A DNA stretch of 64,000 nt, taken from contig NZ_CANNBM010000003.1 in assembly GCF_947502895.1 (NCBI RefSeq), positions 363,982-427,981 on the forward strand, read 5' to 3'. Shown piece after piece: positions 25,769-33,132 of the stretch; position 1 is the first letter of the stretch, and each line of letters starts with the position of its first letter. A program made the translations under genes and the position numbers. This DNA comes from an uncultured Sulfitobacter sp. GTDB lineage: Bacteria > Pseudomonadota > Alphaproteobacteria > Rhodobacterales > Rhodobacteraceae. The notes beneath the pieces were generated by a model that saw nothing but the letters and a program-made list of their open reading frames with translations, had not been told where the DNA came from and ran no database searches.

Positions 25769-26154
25769 TAGTTCAAACGGCTCCACTTTTGCTTTTTGCA
25801 AATCAAACCACCCGCCACACAGCCAGACAGCGTAAGGCTGTTGCCTGACACTGTCATCTTCCCGATGTAGACTTTGTCATTTGCAGGCCGCCATACCTTG
25901 CCCGCATATTTTCCGCCGCCCTCTGGCTTCATATCAATGACAAGCTTCTTCCCGAGGTTCGGGGATTTATAGTTTTCACCGTTCAGGAACGTCTTGACGA
26001 TCGTGCCACACATAGCAGCCCCGCAGGACTGCATTTTCACATGGGCATAGCGGCTATCGTCCACTTCTGTCTTCCACGTGCCCGCAGCCGGATCAGCCGA
26101 TGCAGCCCCCACCAAACCAAATGCAGCAACCGCTGCCGCCAAAATCATTCTCAT
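25768..26154 (-). CDS. DUF2147 exported protein
   Basis: A 128-residue protein with a signal peptide (MILAAAVAAFGLVGAASA, cleaved before DPAAG). The mature part shows the DUF2147 pattern: AAGTWKTEVDDSRYAHVKM at the start, a pair of cysteines in CGAAMCGTIVK, GKVWRPANDKVYIGKMTVSGN and a final LSGCVAGGLICKKQKWSR. Its function is unknown; it is a lipocalin-like beta-barrel by family analogy. It is transcribed against the his genes between hisH and hisA. Confidence 0.88.
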   Translation of the reverse strand: MRMILAAAVAAFGLVGAASADPAAGTWKTEVDDSRYAHVKMQSCGAAMCGTIVKTFLNGENYKSPNLGKKLVIDMKPEGGGKYAGKVWRPANDKVYIGKMTVSGNSLTLSGCVAGGLICKKQKWSRLN

Positions 26155-26288
26155 AACTGTTCCTCCCTAGAACTGGGCCATAGCATGGGGCCGTCGCCCA
26201 TTGTGACGCAAGCCTAACGTCAGGTCGCGTTGCACATCGCGCGTTTCCGTGCAAAACCGCGCCCAAGCAATTGTAAAGGACCTCTGCC

Positions 26289-27005
26289 ATGATCCTCTAT
26301 CCCGCCATTGATCTCAAAGACGGCCAGGCCGTGCGCCTTGTCCACGGCGATATGGAGCAATCCACCGTCTTCAACGATGATCCAGCCGCTCAGGCACAGG
26401 CTTTTGTCGATGCAGGCTGCACATGGCTGCATCTGGTTGATCTTAACGGGGCATTTGCAGGGGCGCCCGTGAACGCCGCCCCTGTCGAGGCGATCCTCAA
26501 GCGGTGCAAAGTGCCTGCCCAACTCGGCGGCGGAATCCGCGACATGGCCACCATTGAGGCGTGGCTGGACAAGGGCCTCGCCCGCGTGATCCTCGGCACT
26601 GTGGCCGTCGAAAACCCCGATCTGGTGCGCGAAGCCGCCCGCGCCTTTCCGAACCAAGTTGCCGTCGGCATCGACGCCCGCAATGGCCGCGTTGCCACAA
26701 AAGGCTGGGCCGAGGAGACGGACGTGATGGTCACCGACCTCGCCAAATCCTTCGAGGACGCAGGCGTGGCCGCGATCATTTACACCGACATCATGCGCGA
26801 CGGTGCGATGGGTGGCCCCAACATCGAGGCGACTGCCGCGCTTGCTCGTGCCGTAAGCATCCCCGTCATCGCCTCAGGCGGCGTGTCCTCGCTGGCCGAC
26901 CTCCAAGCGCTCAAGGCAACAGAAGTGATCAGCGGCGCAATCTCTGGCCGCGCGCTCTATGATGGCGCGATTGATCTAAAGACGGCTCTCAAAGAACTCG
27001 CCTGA
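26289..27005 (+). CDS. hisA: ProFAR isomerase (phosphoribosylformimino-5-aminoimidazole carboxamide ribotide isomerase)
   Basis: The 238-residue TIM barrel isomerises ProFAR to PRFAR in histidine synthesis. The N-terminus ILYPAIDLKDGQAVRLVHGD holds the catalytic Asp; LGGGIRDMATIEAWL and VIASGGVSSLADLQAL form the phosphate sites, and YTDIMRDGAMGGPN holds the second Asp. The stop overlaps the next gene's ATG (TGATG). Confidence 0.97.
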   Translation: MILYPAIDLKDGQAVRLVHGDMEQSTVFNDDPAAQAQAFVDAGCTWLHLVDLNGAFAGAPVNAAPVEAILKRCKVPAQLGGGIRDMATIEAWLDKGLARVILGTVAVENPDLVREAARAFPNQVAVGIDARNGRVATKGWAEETDVMVTDLAKSFEDAGVAAIIYTDIMRDGAMGGPNIEATAALARAVSIPVIASGGVSSLADLQALKATEVISGAISGRALYDGAIDLKTALKELA

Positions 27006-27361
27006 TGACAGCACTGCAGACCCTGCAAGCCATCGGTTTATCCTCTGGTCCGGTCATAGCGCTGTCGGGGCTTGGCCTGCTTTGGGCAAGAAAAAGCCAA
27101 GCACCACGCCTGGCTCGCATTCTCAGATCAAGCAGCATGTTCTGGATCGCAACCTTTGTGCTTTTGTGGATATGCGTGATCGTGGTGGACACAACATGCA
27201 GCGGTACTGCCGACAAAGGTTATCACAGCTGTTCAGTCGTGCCCGATATCATTGCCCGCAACAGCCTCAATCTGCTCGTTACAGCTTTTCTCGCCGCGAT
27301 TCTCTACCTGCCCCTCCTGTTTCTTGCGGGGGCACTGATCGAGGTCAGAACACGCCGTTAA
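27005..27361 (+). CDS. Small membrane protein between hisA and hisF
   Basis: A 118-residue protein with three hydrophobic segments (GPVIALSGLGLLWA, MFWIATFVLLWICVIVVDT, NLLVTAFLAAILYLPLLFLAGALIEV). Two cysteines (TTCSGT and HSCSVV) lie in the loop between helices two and three, on the periplasmic side if the N-terminus is inside. It overlaps the hisA stop by one base and is 41 bases from hisF, so it belongs to the his transcript. No function recognised. Confidence 0.75.
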   Translation: MTALQTLQAIGLSSGPVIALSGLGLLWARKSQAPRLARILRSSSMFWIATFVLLWICVIVVDTTCSGTADKGYHSCSVVPDIIARNSLNLLVTAFLAAILYLPLLFLAGALIEVRTRR

Positions 27362-27402
27362 GCTCACTTCCCTCTGCCCTAAATTTCCCCTAAACCACTT
27401 CT

Positions 27403-28164
27403 ATGCTCAAAACCCGCATCATTCCCTGTCTCGATGTCGCCGATGGCCGTGTGGTCAAAGGTGTCAATTTCGTCGGCCTGCACGATGCGGGCGATCCTGT
27501 GGATGCCGCCATCGCCTATGACGCTGCTGGCGCGGATGAGCTGTGCTTTCTCGACATTCACGCCACCCACGAGAACCGCGGCACCATGTTCGATATGGTC
27601 CGCCGCACCGCCGAACATTGCTATATCCCTCTCACCGTAGGCGGCGGCGTGCGCACGGTTGCAGATGTCCGCGCCCTGCTGCTCGCTGGCGCGGATAAAG
27701 TCAGCTTTAACTCAGCCGCCGTGGCCAACCCCGATGTGGTGGCGCAGGCCGCCGATCAATTCGGCAGCCAATGCATCGTCGCGGCGATTGACGCCAAAAC
27801 CGTAAGCCCCGGAAAGTGGGAAATCTTCACCCATGGCGGGCGCAAACCAACAGGCATAGATGCGGTAGAATTCGCCATCACCATGATGGAAAAAGGCGCA
27901 GGAGAGATCCTCCTCACCTCCATGGACCGCGATGGCACCAAACAGGGCTTCAATCTCCCGCTGACCCGCGCGATCAGCGATGCAGTAACTATGCCAGTCA
28001 TCGCCTCTGGCGGCGTTGGCAATCTCGACCACCTTGTTGACGGCGTGACCAAAGGCGGTGCATCAGCCGTACTCGCAGCCTCCATCTTCCACTTCGGCGA
28101 ATACACAATCCAACAAGCCAAACAACACATGGCCGCCGCAGGTATCCCCATGAGGCTGACATGA
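27403..28164 (+). CDS. hisF: Imidazole glycerol phosphate synthase, cyclase subunit
   Basis: The 253-residue TIM barrel joins ammonia from HisH with PRFAR to give imidazole glycerol phosphate and AICAR. It begins LKTRIIPCLDVADGRVVKGVNF with the catalytic Asp, and contains LTVGGGVRTVADVRALLLAGADKVS, LLTSMDRDGTKQGF and VIASGGVGNLDHLVDG. It overlaps hisE by four bases. Confidence 0.97.
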   Translation: MLKTRIIPCLDVADGRVVKGVNFVGLHDAGDPVDAAIAYDAAGADELCFLDIHATHENRGTMFDMVRRTAEHCYIPLTVGGGVRTVADVRALLLAGADKVSFNSAAVANPDVVAQAADQFGSQCIVAAIDAKTVSPGKWEIFTHGGRKPTGIDAVEFAITMMEKGAGEILLTSMDRDGTKQGFNLPLTRAISDAVTMPVIASGGVGNLDHLVDGVTKGGASAVLAASIFHFGEYTIQQAKQHMAAAGIPMRLT

Positions 28165-28466
28165 CCCTGAATGATCTCTACGCCACTATTCTGGCCCGCA
28201 AGTCTGCCGATCCGACCTCCAGCTGGACTGCCCAACTACTGGCCAAAGGCCCCGAAAAATGCGCCGAGAAATTTGGCGAAGAGGCAATCGAAGCAATCAT
28301 AGAAGCGGTCAAAGACGACAAAGCTGCCCTCACGAACGAGGCCGCCGATGTGATCTACCATCTTCTCGTCATGCTGGCCGCCCGCGACGTGCCACTGGAA
28401 GACGTGATGCAGGTCCTCGCGGCCCGCCAATCCACATCCGGCATCGCCGAAAAAGCGTCCCGTTAA
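28161..28466 (+). CDS. hisE: Phosphoribosyl-ATP pyrophosphatase
   Basis: A 101-residue enzyme for the second step of histidine synthesis, hydrolysing PR-ATP to PR-AMP. Motifs of the all-alpha NTP pyrophosphohydrolase fold are visible: KCAEKFGEEAIEAIIEAVKDD and NEAADVIYHLLVMLAARDV with the acidic metal ligands. It is separate from hisI here, as in many alphaproteobacteria. Start overlaps hisF (ATGA). Confidence 0.96.
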   Translation: MTLNDLYATILARKSADPTSSWTAQLLAKGPEKCAEKFGEEAIEAIIEAVKDDKAALTNEAADVIYHLLVMLAARDVPLEDVMQVLAARQSTSGIAEKASR

Positions 28467-28541
28467 GGCCTTCTTTATTTTTCCCTTAAACTCATACCCG
28501 TCCTCGACACAGGCGCGTACGTCTGCGGATCACGCACGCGG

Positions 28542-29009
28542 TCATAACTTGCTTGAAATCACTCCAGTGGCAAATCCCCCCATGCGTAGCTCGCCAAACA
28601 GGCGCTGATACTCGATCTTGGGACAACGGTTTTGTACCACATCCACCCCGCGTGATTGCGCCATTGCGGCAGCATCTGCATGGGTCACACCAATCTGCAT
28701 CCAGACCGTTTTCAACGCTGCAAATCGTGCCAGCGCCTCTTCAACAATCAGCGGAACAGCCTCAGAGCGGCGAAAAATATCAATCATATCCACATCACCG
28801 TCTATTTCGCCCAGTGAAGCGACCACGCGCGATCCGAACAGGGTTTGCCCGACCAGTTTCGGGTTTACCCCGACAACCTCGAAACCGCGCAGCGACAGAT
28901 ACCGCGCGACAAAATAACTGGCCCGCACAGGGTTGTCGGACACGCCCACGACCGCAATCCGTTTGGTGCGTGTCAGGATATCTTTGAGGTATCTATCGGT
29001 ATATTCCAT
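28542..29009 (-). CDS. CoA-binding domain protein (YccU-like)
   Basis: A 155-residue single-domain Rossmann protein. The KRIAVVGVSDNPVRASYFVARYL segment is the CoA-binding family's nucleotide loop, followed by GFEVVGVNPKLVGQTLFG, a VDMIDIFRRSEAVP strand-helix unit and VWMQIGVTHADAAAMAQ with a C-terminal VVQNRCPKIEYQRL. This family (YccU) binds CoA or a related ligand; its physiological role is unknown. Confidence 0.88.
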   Translation of the reverse strand: MEYTDRYLKDILTRTKRIAVVGVSDNPVRASYFVARYLSLRGFEVVGVNPKLVGQTLFGSRVVASLGEIDGDVDMIDIFRRSEAVPLIVEEALARFAALKTVWMQIGVTHADAAAMAQSRGVDVVQNRCPKIEYQRLFGELRMGGFATGVISSKL

Positions 29010-29033
29010 TCCCCGATCCTAACGCCGCGCGAT

Positions 29034-29068
29034 TCAGAAAAAAACCTCCCGAACGATGTCGGGAGGTT
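29034..29068 (-). terminator. Intrinsic terminator for minus-strand transcripts
   Basis: AACCTCCCGA (29043-29052) and TCGGGAGGTT (29059-29068) form a perfect 10-base stem with a six-base loop. On the minus strand TTTTTTT follows, so it would end the transcript coming from the zinc-ribbon and rlmB side. A weaker GGCGG/CCGCC hairpin with a T-rich tail lies on the plus strand at 29098-29123. Confidence 0.7.
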
Positions 29069-29220
29069 GAAAAAGTGGGAACAGGGACAAATCAAGAGGC
29101 GGCTGCTCCAAACCGCCCCTTTTACTTTAGATAGGTATTCAATCAGCCCGATAAAGACCCATCACTGCACAAAAGATGCGCGCCTGTTCCGATGCGCCGA
29201 TATCCGCCTAAGCGCGGCGC

Positions 29221-29544
29221 TCAATCAAAGATATCTTCCACCAGATCGAAGGCTTCTTCAGCAATTTTGCGCCAGAGCCCCTTGCGTTTCTTGTATTTCT
29301 TCTTCGGCTTTGCAGGTTGTGCAAACCAGGACTTCGCCGGTTTCGGCTGCTGGCGCGGTCTGGGTGGCACAGGCTGGTGGCTCACGGCGGGCTGGGATGT
29401 ACTTGCCGCGACGGGCATCGCCTTCAACGCGCTCAGCGGCGCGCCGCACGCCCTACAGGTCAACGTATGATGCCCCCTTCCCAGCCGCAGCATGGCGCGC
29501 GTGCCACAATGGCAGCAGGTGGCAAATTTGGTTGGATGGGCGAT
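29221..29544 (-). CDS. Small zinc-ribbon protein, possibly with ATC start
   Basis: From ATG 29493 the protein has 90 residues and only one CxxC (LTCRACGAPL). Reading further upstream in the same frame adds AHPTKFATCCHCGTRA, which supplies a second CxxC pair and completes a zinc ribbon. No ATG, GTG or TTG exists in that extension, but ATC at 29544 follows AGGGAGAGGGGCC, a good ribosome site. The middle is rich in Pro, Gln and Lys and the end is basic then acidic (KKKYKKRKG, then EEAFDLVEDIFD). I infer a non-standard ATC start or a mutated ATG. Function is unknown. The gene follows rlmB on the same strand. Confidence 0.6.
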   Translation of the reverse strand: MAHPTKFATCCHCGTRAMLRLGRGHHTLTCRACGAPLSALKAMPVAASTSQPAVSHQPVPPRPRQQPKPAKSWFAQPAKPKKKYKKRKGLWRKIAEEAFDLVEDIFD

Positions 29545-29555
29545 GGCCCCTCTCC

Positions 29556-30335
29556 CTAGCTGTGATCCTTGGTGGCATATAGGGCGATTGCCGCCGCATT
29601 TGAGACATTGAGCGAACCAAAAGCACCGCCCGCGTCAATACGCACCAGCGCATCAACTGTTTCGCGGGTTTTCTCGCGCAGGCCCGGCCCTTCGGCCCCC
29701 AACACCAGTGCCACCGCACGATCACGCTTGCCTTCAACCGCTGCCTCGATGGTGATCTCGGCCTCGCCATCAAGACCCAGAACCAGATACCCCATATTTT
29801 GCAACTCCCTGATCCCGTCCGCCAGATTCCGGATGCGCAGGTAGGGTTGACGCTCCAATGCGCCTGACGCCGTTTTGGCCAGCGCACCCGTTTCGGGCGC
29901 GGAATGGTGCCGTGTCCCGATCACCGCCGAAGCGCCCAACACTTCGGCGGAGCGCAGGATCGCGCCCACGTTGTGCGGGTCGGTCACACGGTCCAGCATA
30001 ATCACGCGCGGTGCCGCATCGCCGATGCACACATCCGCCATGCGCCCCCAGTCCAGCGGTTTGACCTCTAGCACGGCACCCTGATGGACCGATCCTGCAT
30101 CGATTGGCGGGCGGAACTTGCGCGGGTCCATGACTTGCGGCTCAATTCCGCTGGCGCTGACAGCCTCTTCCAGCTTGGCCAACGCATTGGGCGTGACCAT
30201 GAGGGTCAGCTTTTCACGTGCGGGGTTCATCAGCGCATCACGCACCGCATGCAAACCGAACAGCCAAAGCGTCTCGCGTGCTTCAGCCTTCTTGCCCTGC
30301 TCTTTCTCGACAACCCACTTTGGTTTTTTGATCAT
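29556..30335 (-). CDS. rlmB: 23S rRNA 2'-O-ribose methyltransferase RlmB-type (SpoU family)
   Basis: The 259-residue SPOUT methyltransferase modifies G2251 of 23S rRNA in E. coli. After an N-terminal substrate-binding domain (LFGLHAVRDALMNP, KLTLMVT) come the knot motifs VIMLDRVTDPHNVGAILRSAEVLGA, VLGAEGPGLREKT and FGSLNVSNAAAIALY. It sits divergently next to tRNA-Tyr, where the island begins. Confidence 0.92.
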   Translation of the reverse strand: MIKKPKWVVEKEQGKKAEARETLWLFGLHAVRDALMNPAREKLTLMVTPNALAKLEEAVSASGIEPQVMDPRKFRPPIDAGSVHQGAVLEVKPLDWGRMADVCIGDAAPRVIMLDRVTDPHNVGAILRSAEVLGASAVIGTRHHSAPETGALAKTASGALERQPYLRIRNLADGIRELQNMGYLVLGLDGEAEITIEAAVEGKRDRAVALVLGAEGPGLREKTRETVDALVRIDAGGAFGSLNVSNAAAIALYATKDHS

Positions 30336-30520
30336 TTTGCGCGTCCCCTGTCACCGCTTGCCTCTCCCTCTATCGGTTTGCACAGCGCAGGCCAAGCCTG
30401 CCGCGCAGACATCGTTGCACCATCCTTAAATCCTGCCAAAGCCATTGCTGACATTTCATGCCAGATCGCCCGATTTAGTGGTTGACCCGTCGCCGACCCA
30501 CAGGTAATCACCGCGCCAGT

Positions 30521-30604
30521 GGGCGACAGGCCGCAAGGTGTGGCAGGGGACTGTAACTCCCTCGCGGAGACGCACGCCTGGTTCGATTCCAGGGTCGCCC
30601 ACCA
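30521..30604 (+). tRNA. tRNA-Tyr (anticodon GTA), left border of the island
   Basis: GGGCGAC pairs with GTCGCCC as acceptor stem, with A as discriminator and CCA encoded. The anticodon arm GGGGA-CTGTAAC-TCCCT shows GTA; a variable arm of the long class II type follows, and the T arm is CCTGG-TTCGATT-CCAGG. A tyrosine integrase lies 100 bases downstream, so the 3' end (GGTTCGATTCCAGGGTCG and on) is the likely attachment core. No second copy of this core was seen in the window. Confidence 0.9.
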
Positions 30605-30704
30605 CTTACTTGTCAGATACTTACGAGGTTATGGCCAACCATTCGTTTTTGGGATTTACCCCTTGGTCCCAATGTCTGGTCCCAACTTCTGTTCCGTTCG
30701 CGTT

Positions 30705-31751
30705 CTATTCTCTTCTTTCCTGACCAGATTTCGAGAGCATTCTACGGTTTGCCTTCTTGCGATAGTAAGCGACCATCTCTGCGCTCTGACCAGTAACTGC
30801 CTGAATCTCTGCATCGCTTGCACCTGCTTCAGCCAGTCGAATAATGGACAGCTTTCGAAGGCCGTGAAGGCTGAACTTTTTGGCGTCGCGACCCAAAGAA
30901 AGTCGCCATGCGCTGAAGTCCTTTTCGATCGCATGATAGGTCATCGGTTCTGTCATATTTTTCGAAAGCAGGTGCTGACCTTCGACCGGGATGTCTTTGA
31001 CAAACCATCGTAGCTCCCGAGGGCAGTAAACCTCAAGCTCCTGCTTGCCTTTCTCATCTCTGACAACCATCCATTCACCTCTAAACTGATCGCGCCTCAT
31101 CGCTACAGCCGCCCCTGGCCTTTGCCCTGTTCCCAATATGAGATTTGCCAGTACCTTTACTCGAAATGGGGCTTCATTCAGCGCCTCAACCATCCATTCA
31201 GGCCATGGTTCAAACTCACGCTGCTTCCCAAAGTGCTTGATGCCCTTCGCTGGATTTTCACCCAGCGGCCAATCAAGTTCCAGAGCTGCGAAATTCCATA
31301 GAAGTGATACTGTCTGGAGCAGACGATCTGCCTTTTTGGGGGTGTCTGCGAGCGATTGATGTGCAGCACGAAGATCCTGCCGACTTGTGGACTTCAATGC
31401 CTTTCCACCATTCTTCAGTAGAATTGCCTCCATCGGTGGCCGATATGATTTTTTTGTACTCGAAGCCAGTTTCCCTTGAATTTGCTGATCCGCTCGCCAC
31501 GCCTGGATACATTCGCGCCAAGTGTACTTGCTCGGAGTTTCTTGCCTGATATGTCGACCCGCTTCGCACGCCCAGTAGAGGTGATCTAGCTCTTGAAGAT
31601 CACCCTTCCAATCAAGCTGAATGGCTTTTTCCTTGCGCTTCTTACCCTCAAGCCACGTTATTCTATGGAACGGACGCCAACCTCGGTCTTTTCCTTTCCA
31701 TACCCACTTGAGATGGGGTTTCACAATTTTTGGTTTTGGCGGTTTTTTCAT
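30705..31751 (-). CDS. Tyrosine-type site-specific integrase
   Basis: A 348-residue recombinase. The catalytic domain shows the first Arg in LGTGQRPGAAVAMRRDQ, the HxxR box in FSLHGLRKLSII and the nucleophile Tyr in TGQSAEMVAYYRKKA. The N-terminal part is a basic arm-binding region (KPKIVKPHLKWVWKGK) followed by a core-binding SAM-like domain (CIQAWRADQQIQGKL). It ends near the tRNA-Tyr 3' end and overlaps an excisionase-like gene, the arrangement of an integrative island. Confidence 0.93.
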   Translation of the reverse strand: MKKPPKPKIVKPHLKWVWKGKDRGWRPFHRITWLEGKKRKEKAIQLDWKGDLQELDHLYWACEAGRHIRQETPSKYTWRECIQAWRADQQIQGKLASSTKKSYRPPMEAILLKNGGKALKSTSRQDLRAAHQSLADTPKKADRLLQTVSLLWNFAALELDWPLGENPAKGIKHFGKQREFEPWPEWMVEALNEAPFRVKVLANLILGTGQRPGAAVAMRRDQFRGEWMVVRDEKGKQELEVYCPRELRWFVKDIPVEGQHLLSKNMTEPMTYHAIEKDFSAWRLSLGRDAKKFSLHGLRKLSIIRLAEAGASDAEIQAVTGQSAEMVAYYRKKANRRMLSKSGQERRE

Positions 31752-31975
31752 ACGGTGAATGCCTGTTCTGGCCGAGCCGCATCGCCACTTAAGATTGCTT
31801 CCAAGTCAGAAACCAACCAACGCTTGTGATCCCCGATGATCTTGGGCCCGGGTAAAGCCCCACACCAAACCAGGTTCCAGAAGTCCTTCAAAGACATATC
31901 AAGCATCGCGGCCGCAGCTTTTTCCCCTACCGCCAAAGGCCGCAGCTCCGAGTTCATGCCCTTTCTCATCTGCAA
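31748..31975 (-). CDS. Excisionase-like helix-turn-helix protein
   Basis: A 75-residue protein with a winged-helix of the MerR/Xis type (AAAMLDMSLKDFWNLVWCGALPGPKIIGDHKRWLVSDLEAIL). The alternative start at Met 7 (MNSELRPLAVG) is also possible. It overlaps the integrase start by four bases (ATGA), so the two are made together; a role in excision directionality is inferred. Confidence 0.8.
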   Translation of the reverse strand: MQMRKGMNSELRPLAVGEKAAAAMLDMSLKDFWNLVWCGALPGPKIIGDHKRWLVSDLEAILSGDAARPEQAFTV

Positions 31976-32191
31976 TCTCGCACTTTCACTTTCGCCTTAT
32001 CCTTCAGCAATCGCATACCCTCTAGATCACGCTGTACAGCAGCGCTGCCCTTTTCATCTCAGATATCTCGTTACGAGACTTATATCATGATAATAGACAT
32101 GATATACAATCATGAAACTATCACGAATAATGATATTGCTTTTTACTGTGGATAACATTGACCATCATGTATGATACTGAGATGATACCTC
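31976..32191. promoter_or_regulatory. Divergent AT-rich promoter region with TCATGATA palindromes
   Basis: This 216-base spacer separates the divergent xis-int pair from a rightward gene. It contains TATCATGATA (a palindrome at 32083-32092) and nearby copies of ATGATA, TCATGA and ATGATAC up to the next start codon. The repeated element looks like an operator for an island regulator and the composition suits a double promoter. No repressor gene is recognised beside it. Confidence 0.45.
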
Positions 32192-32914
32192 ATGACTAAT
32201 CTGAATAGCCCCCCCATTTCCGCTGACAAACTCCTCGGTGAGTTGACGGCTCCGACTGCAACCGACTGGCGCGTGGTAGGTCACGTGCTTACCTCTCTCG
32301 AAAAAATGGGGCGCACGGCCCACGATGGAGAACAGTGGGTACACAAAGTCCAGAAAAGGTTGACGGACGCAGGACATACAGTATCGGCTGGTCATCTACA
32401 CAAAGTTCGCCGTGCCTATAACTTCCTCTCCTCCAGTATGGAGCTGGATAGAATTCCACAAAAATATGCGATCAATGCGAAAATTTCATCAATCGAAATC
32501 GCAGAGCGACTTTACCAGCTGGATGCAGGTGAAGGGTCAAAAGCGCTAGCGGCCTGCCTCGACCCGGATAGCCCCGCTACAGCCGCTGATATTAAGAAGC
32601 GTTATGATGCATTTGTAGAGCAACACCCCGAGAAGAAGAACGCTATGCATGCGGCCTGGGAGCAGAGGAAGAAAGGCAATGACGCAAAAACAGCGTCAGC
32701 GGAGAATGTAAAAGGTGGGGTGGGCAATATTCTGTCTGAACTTCAAAGCTACATTTCCTCGATGGAAAAAGAGGCCACGGTGAAAGACGCACGGATAAGT
32801 GAGCTTGAGGAAGAACTTGGCGAGACAAAAAGGCTTCTGGCTGAGGTAGAGTATGAGCTCAGTATCGTGAAAGACGATTTGAATGACTCACGTATGAAAA
32901 GTAATAAAATTTGA
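32192..32914 (+). CDS. Island protein with C-terminal coiled coil, unknown function
   Basis: A 240-residue protein. The N-terminal part (about 1-100) is helical, with segments like DWRVVGHVLTSLEKMGRTAH and VQKRLTDAGHTVSAGHLHKVRRA that could be a DNA-binding fold. Residues about 170-235 form a long charged coiled coil (LSELQSYISSMEKEATVKDA and ISELEEELGETKRLL). I do not recognise a family; KfrA-like plasmid or phage-type proteins have a similar plan. It lies between the integrase module and mcrBC, in the direction of mcrBC, but is 218 bases away. Confidence 0.75.
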   Translation: MTNLNSPPISADKLLGELTAPTATDWRVVGHVLTSLEKMGRTAHDGEQWVHKVQKRLTDAGHTVSAGHLHKVRRAYNFLSSSMELDRIPQKYAINAKISSIEIAERLYQLDAGEGSKALAACLDPDSPATAADIKKRYDAFVEQHPEKKNAMHAAWEQRKKGNDAKTASAENVKGGVGNILSELQSYISSMEKEATVKDARISELEEELGETKRLLAEVEYELSIVKDDLNDSRMKSNKI

Positions 32915-33132
32915 TCCGAAAGGTGCAGCTTGAGCTTTCAATTAAGCGAAGCATCACATTGATAACTGAGTTCGCTTTTTGAAGCTATACAGCTCAGCGC
33001 CGAGGCGCAGCCTCCCAAAACGGAATTTGATCGATAGTGCCGTATTTTCACGCGCCACGGACTTGAGATTGCGAATACTATTGGTTTCGGTTCTATTGAA
33101 ACACGAGTTTCTAATTGAATGGAAAGCTAACC

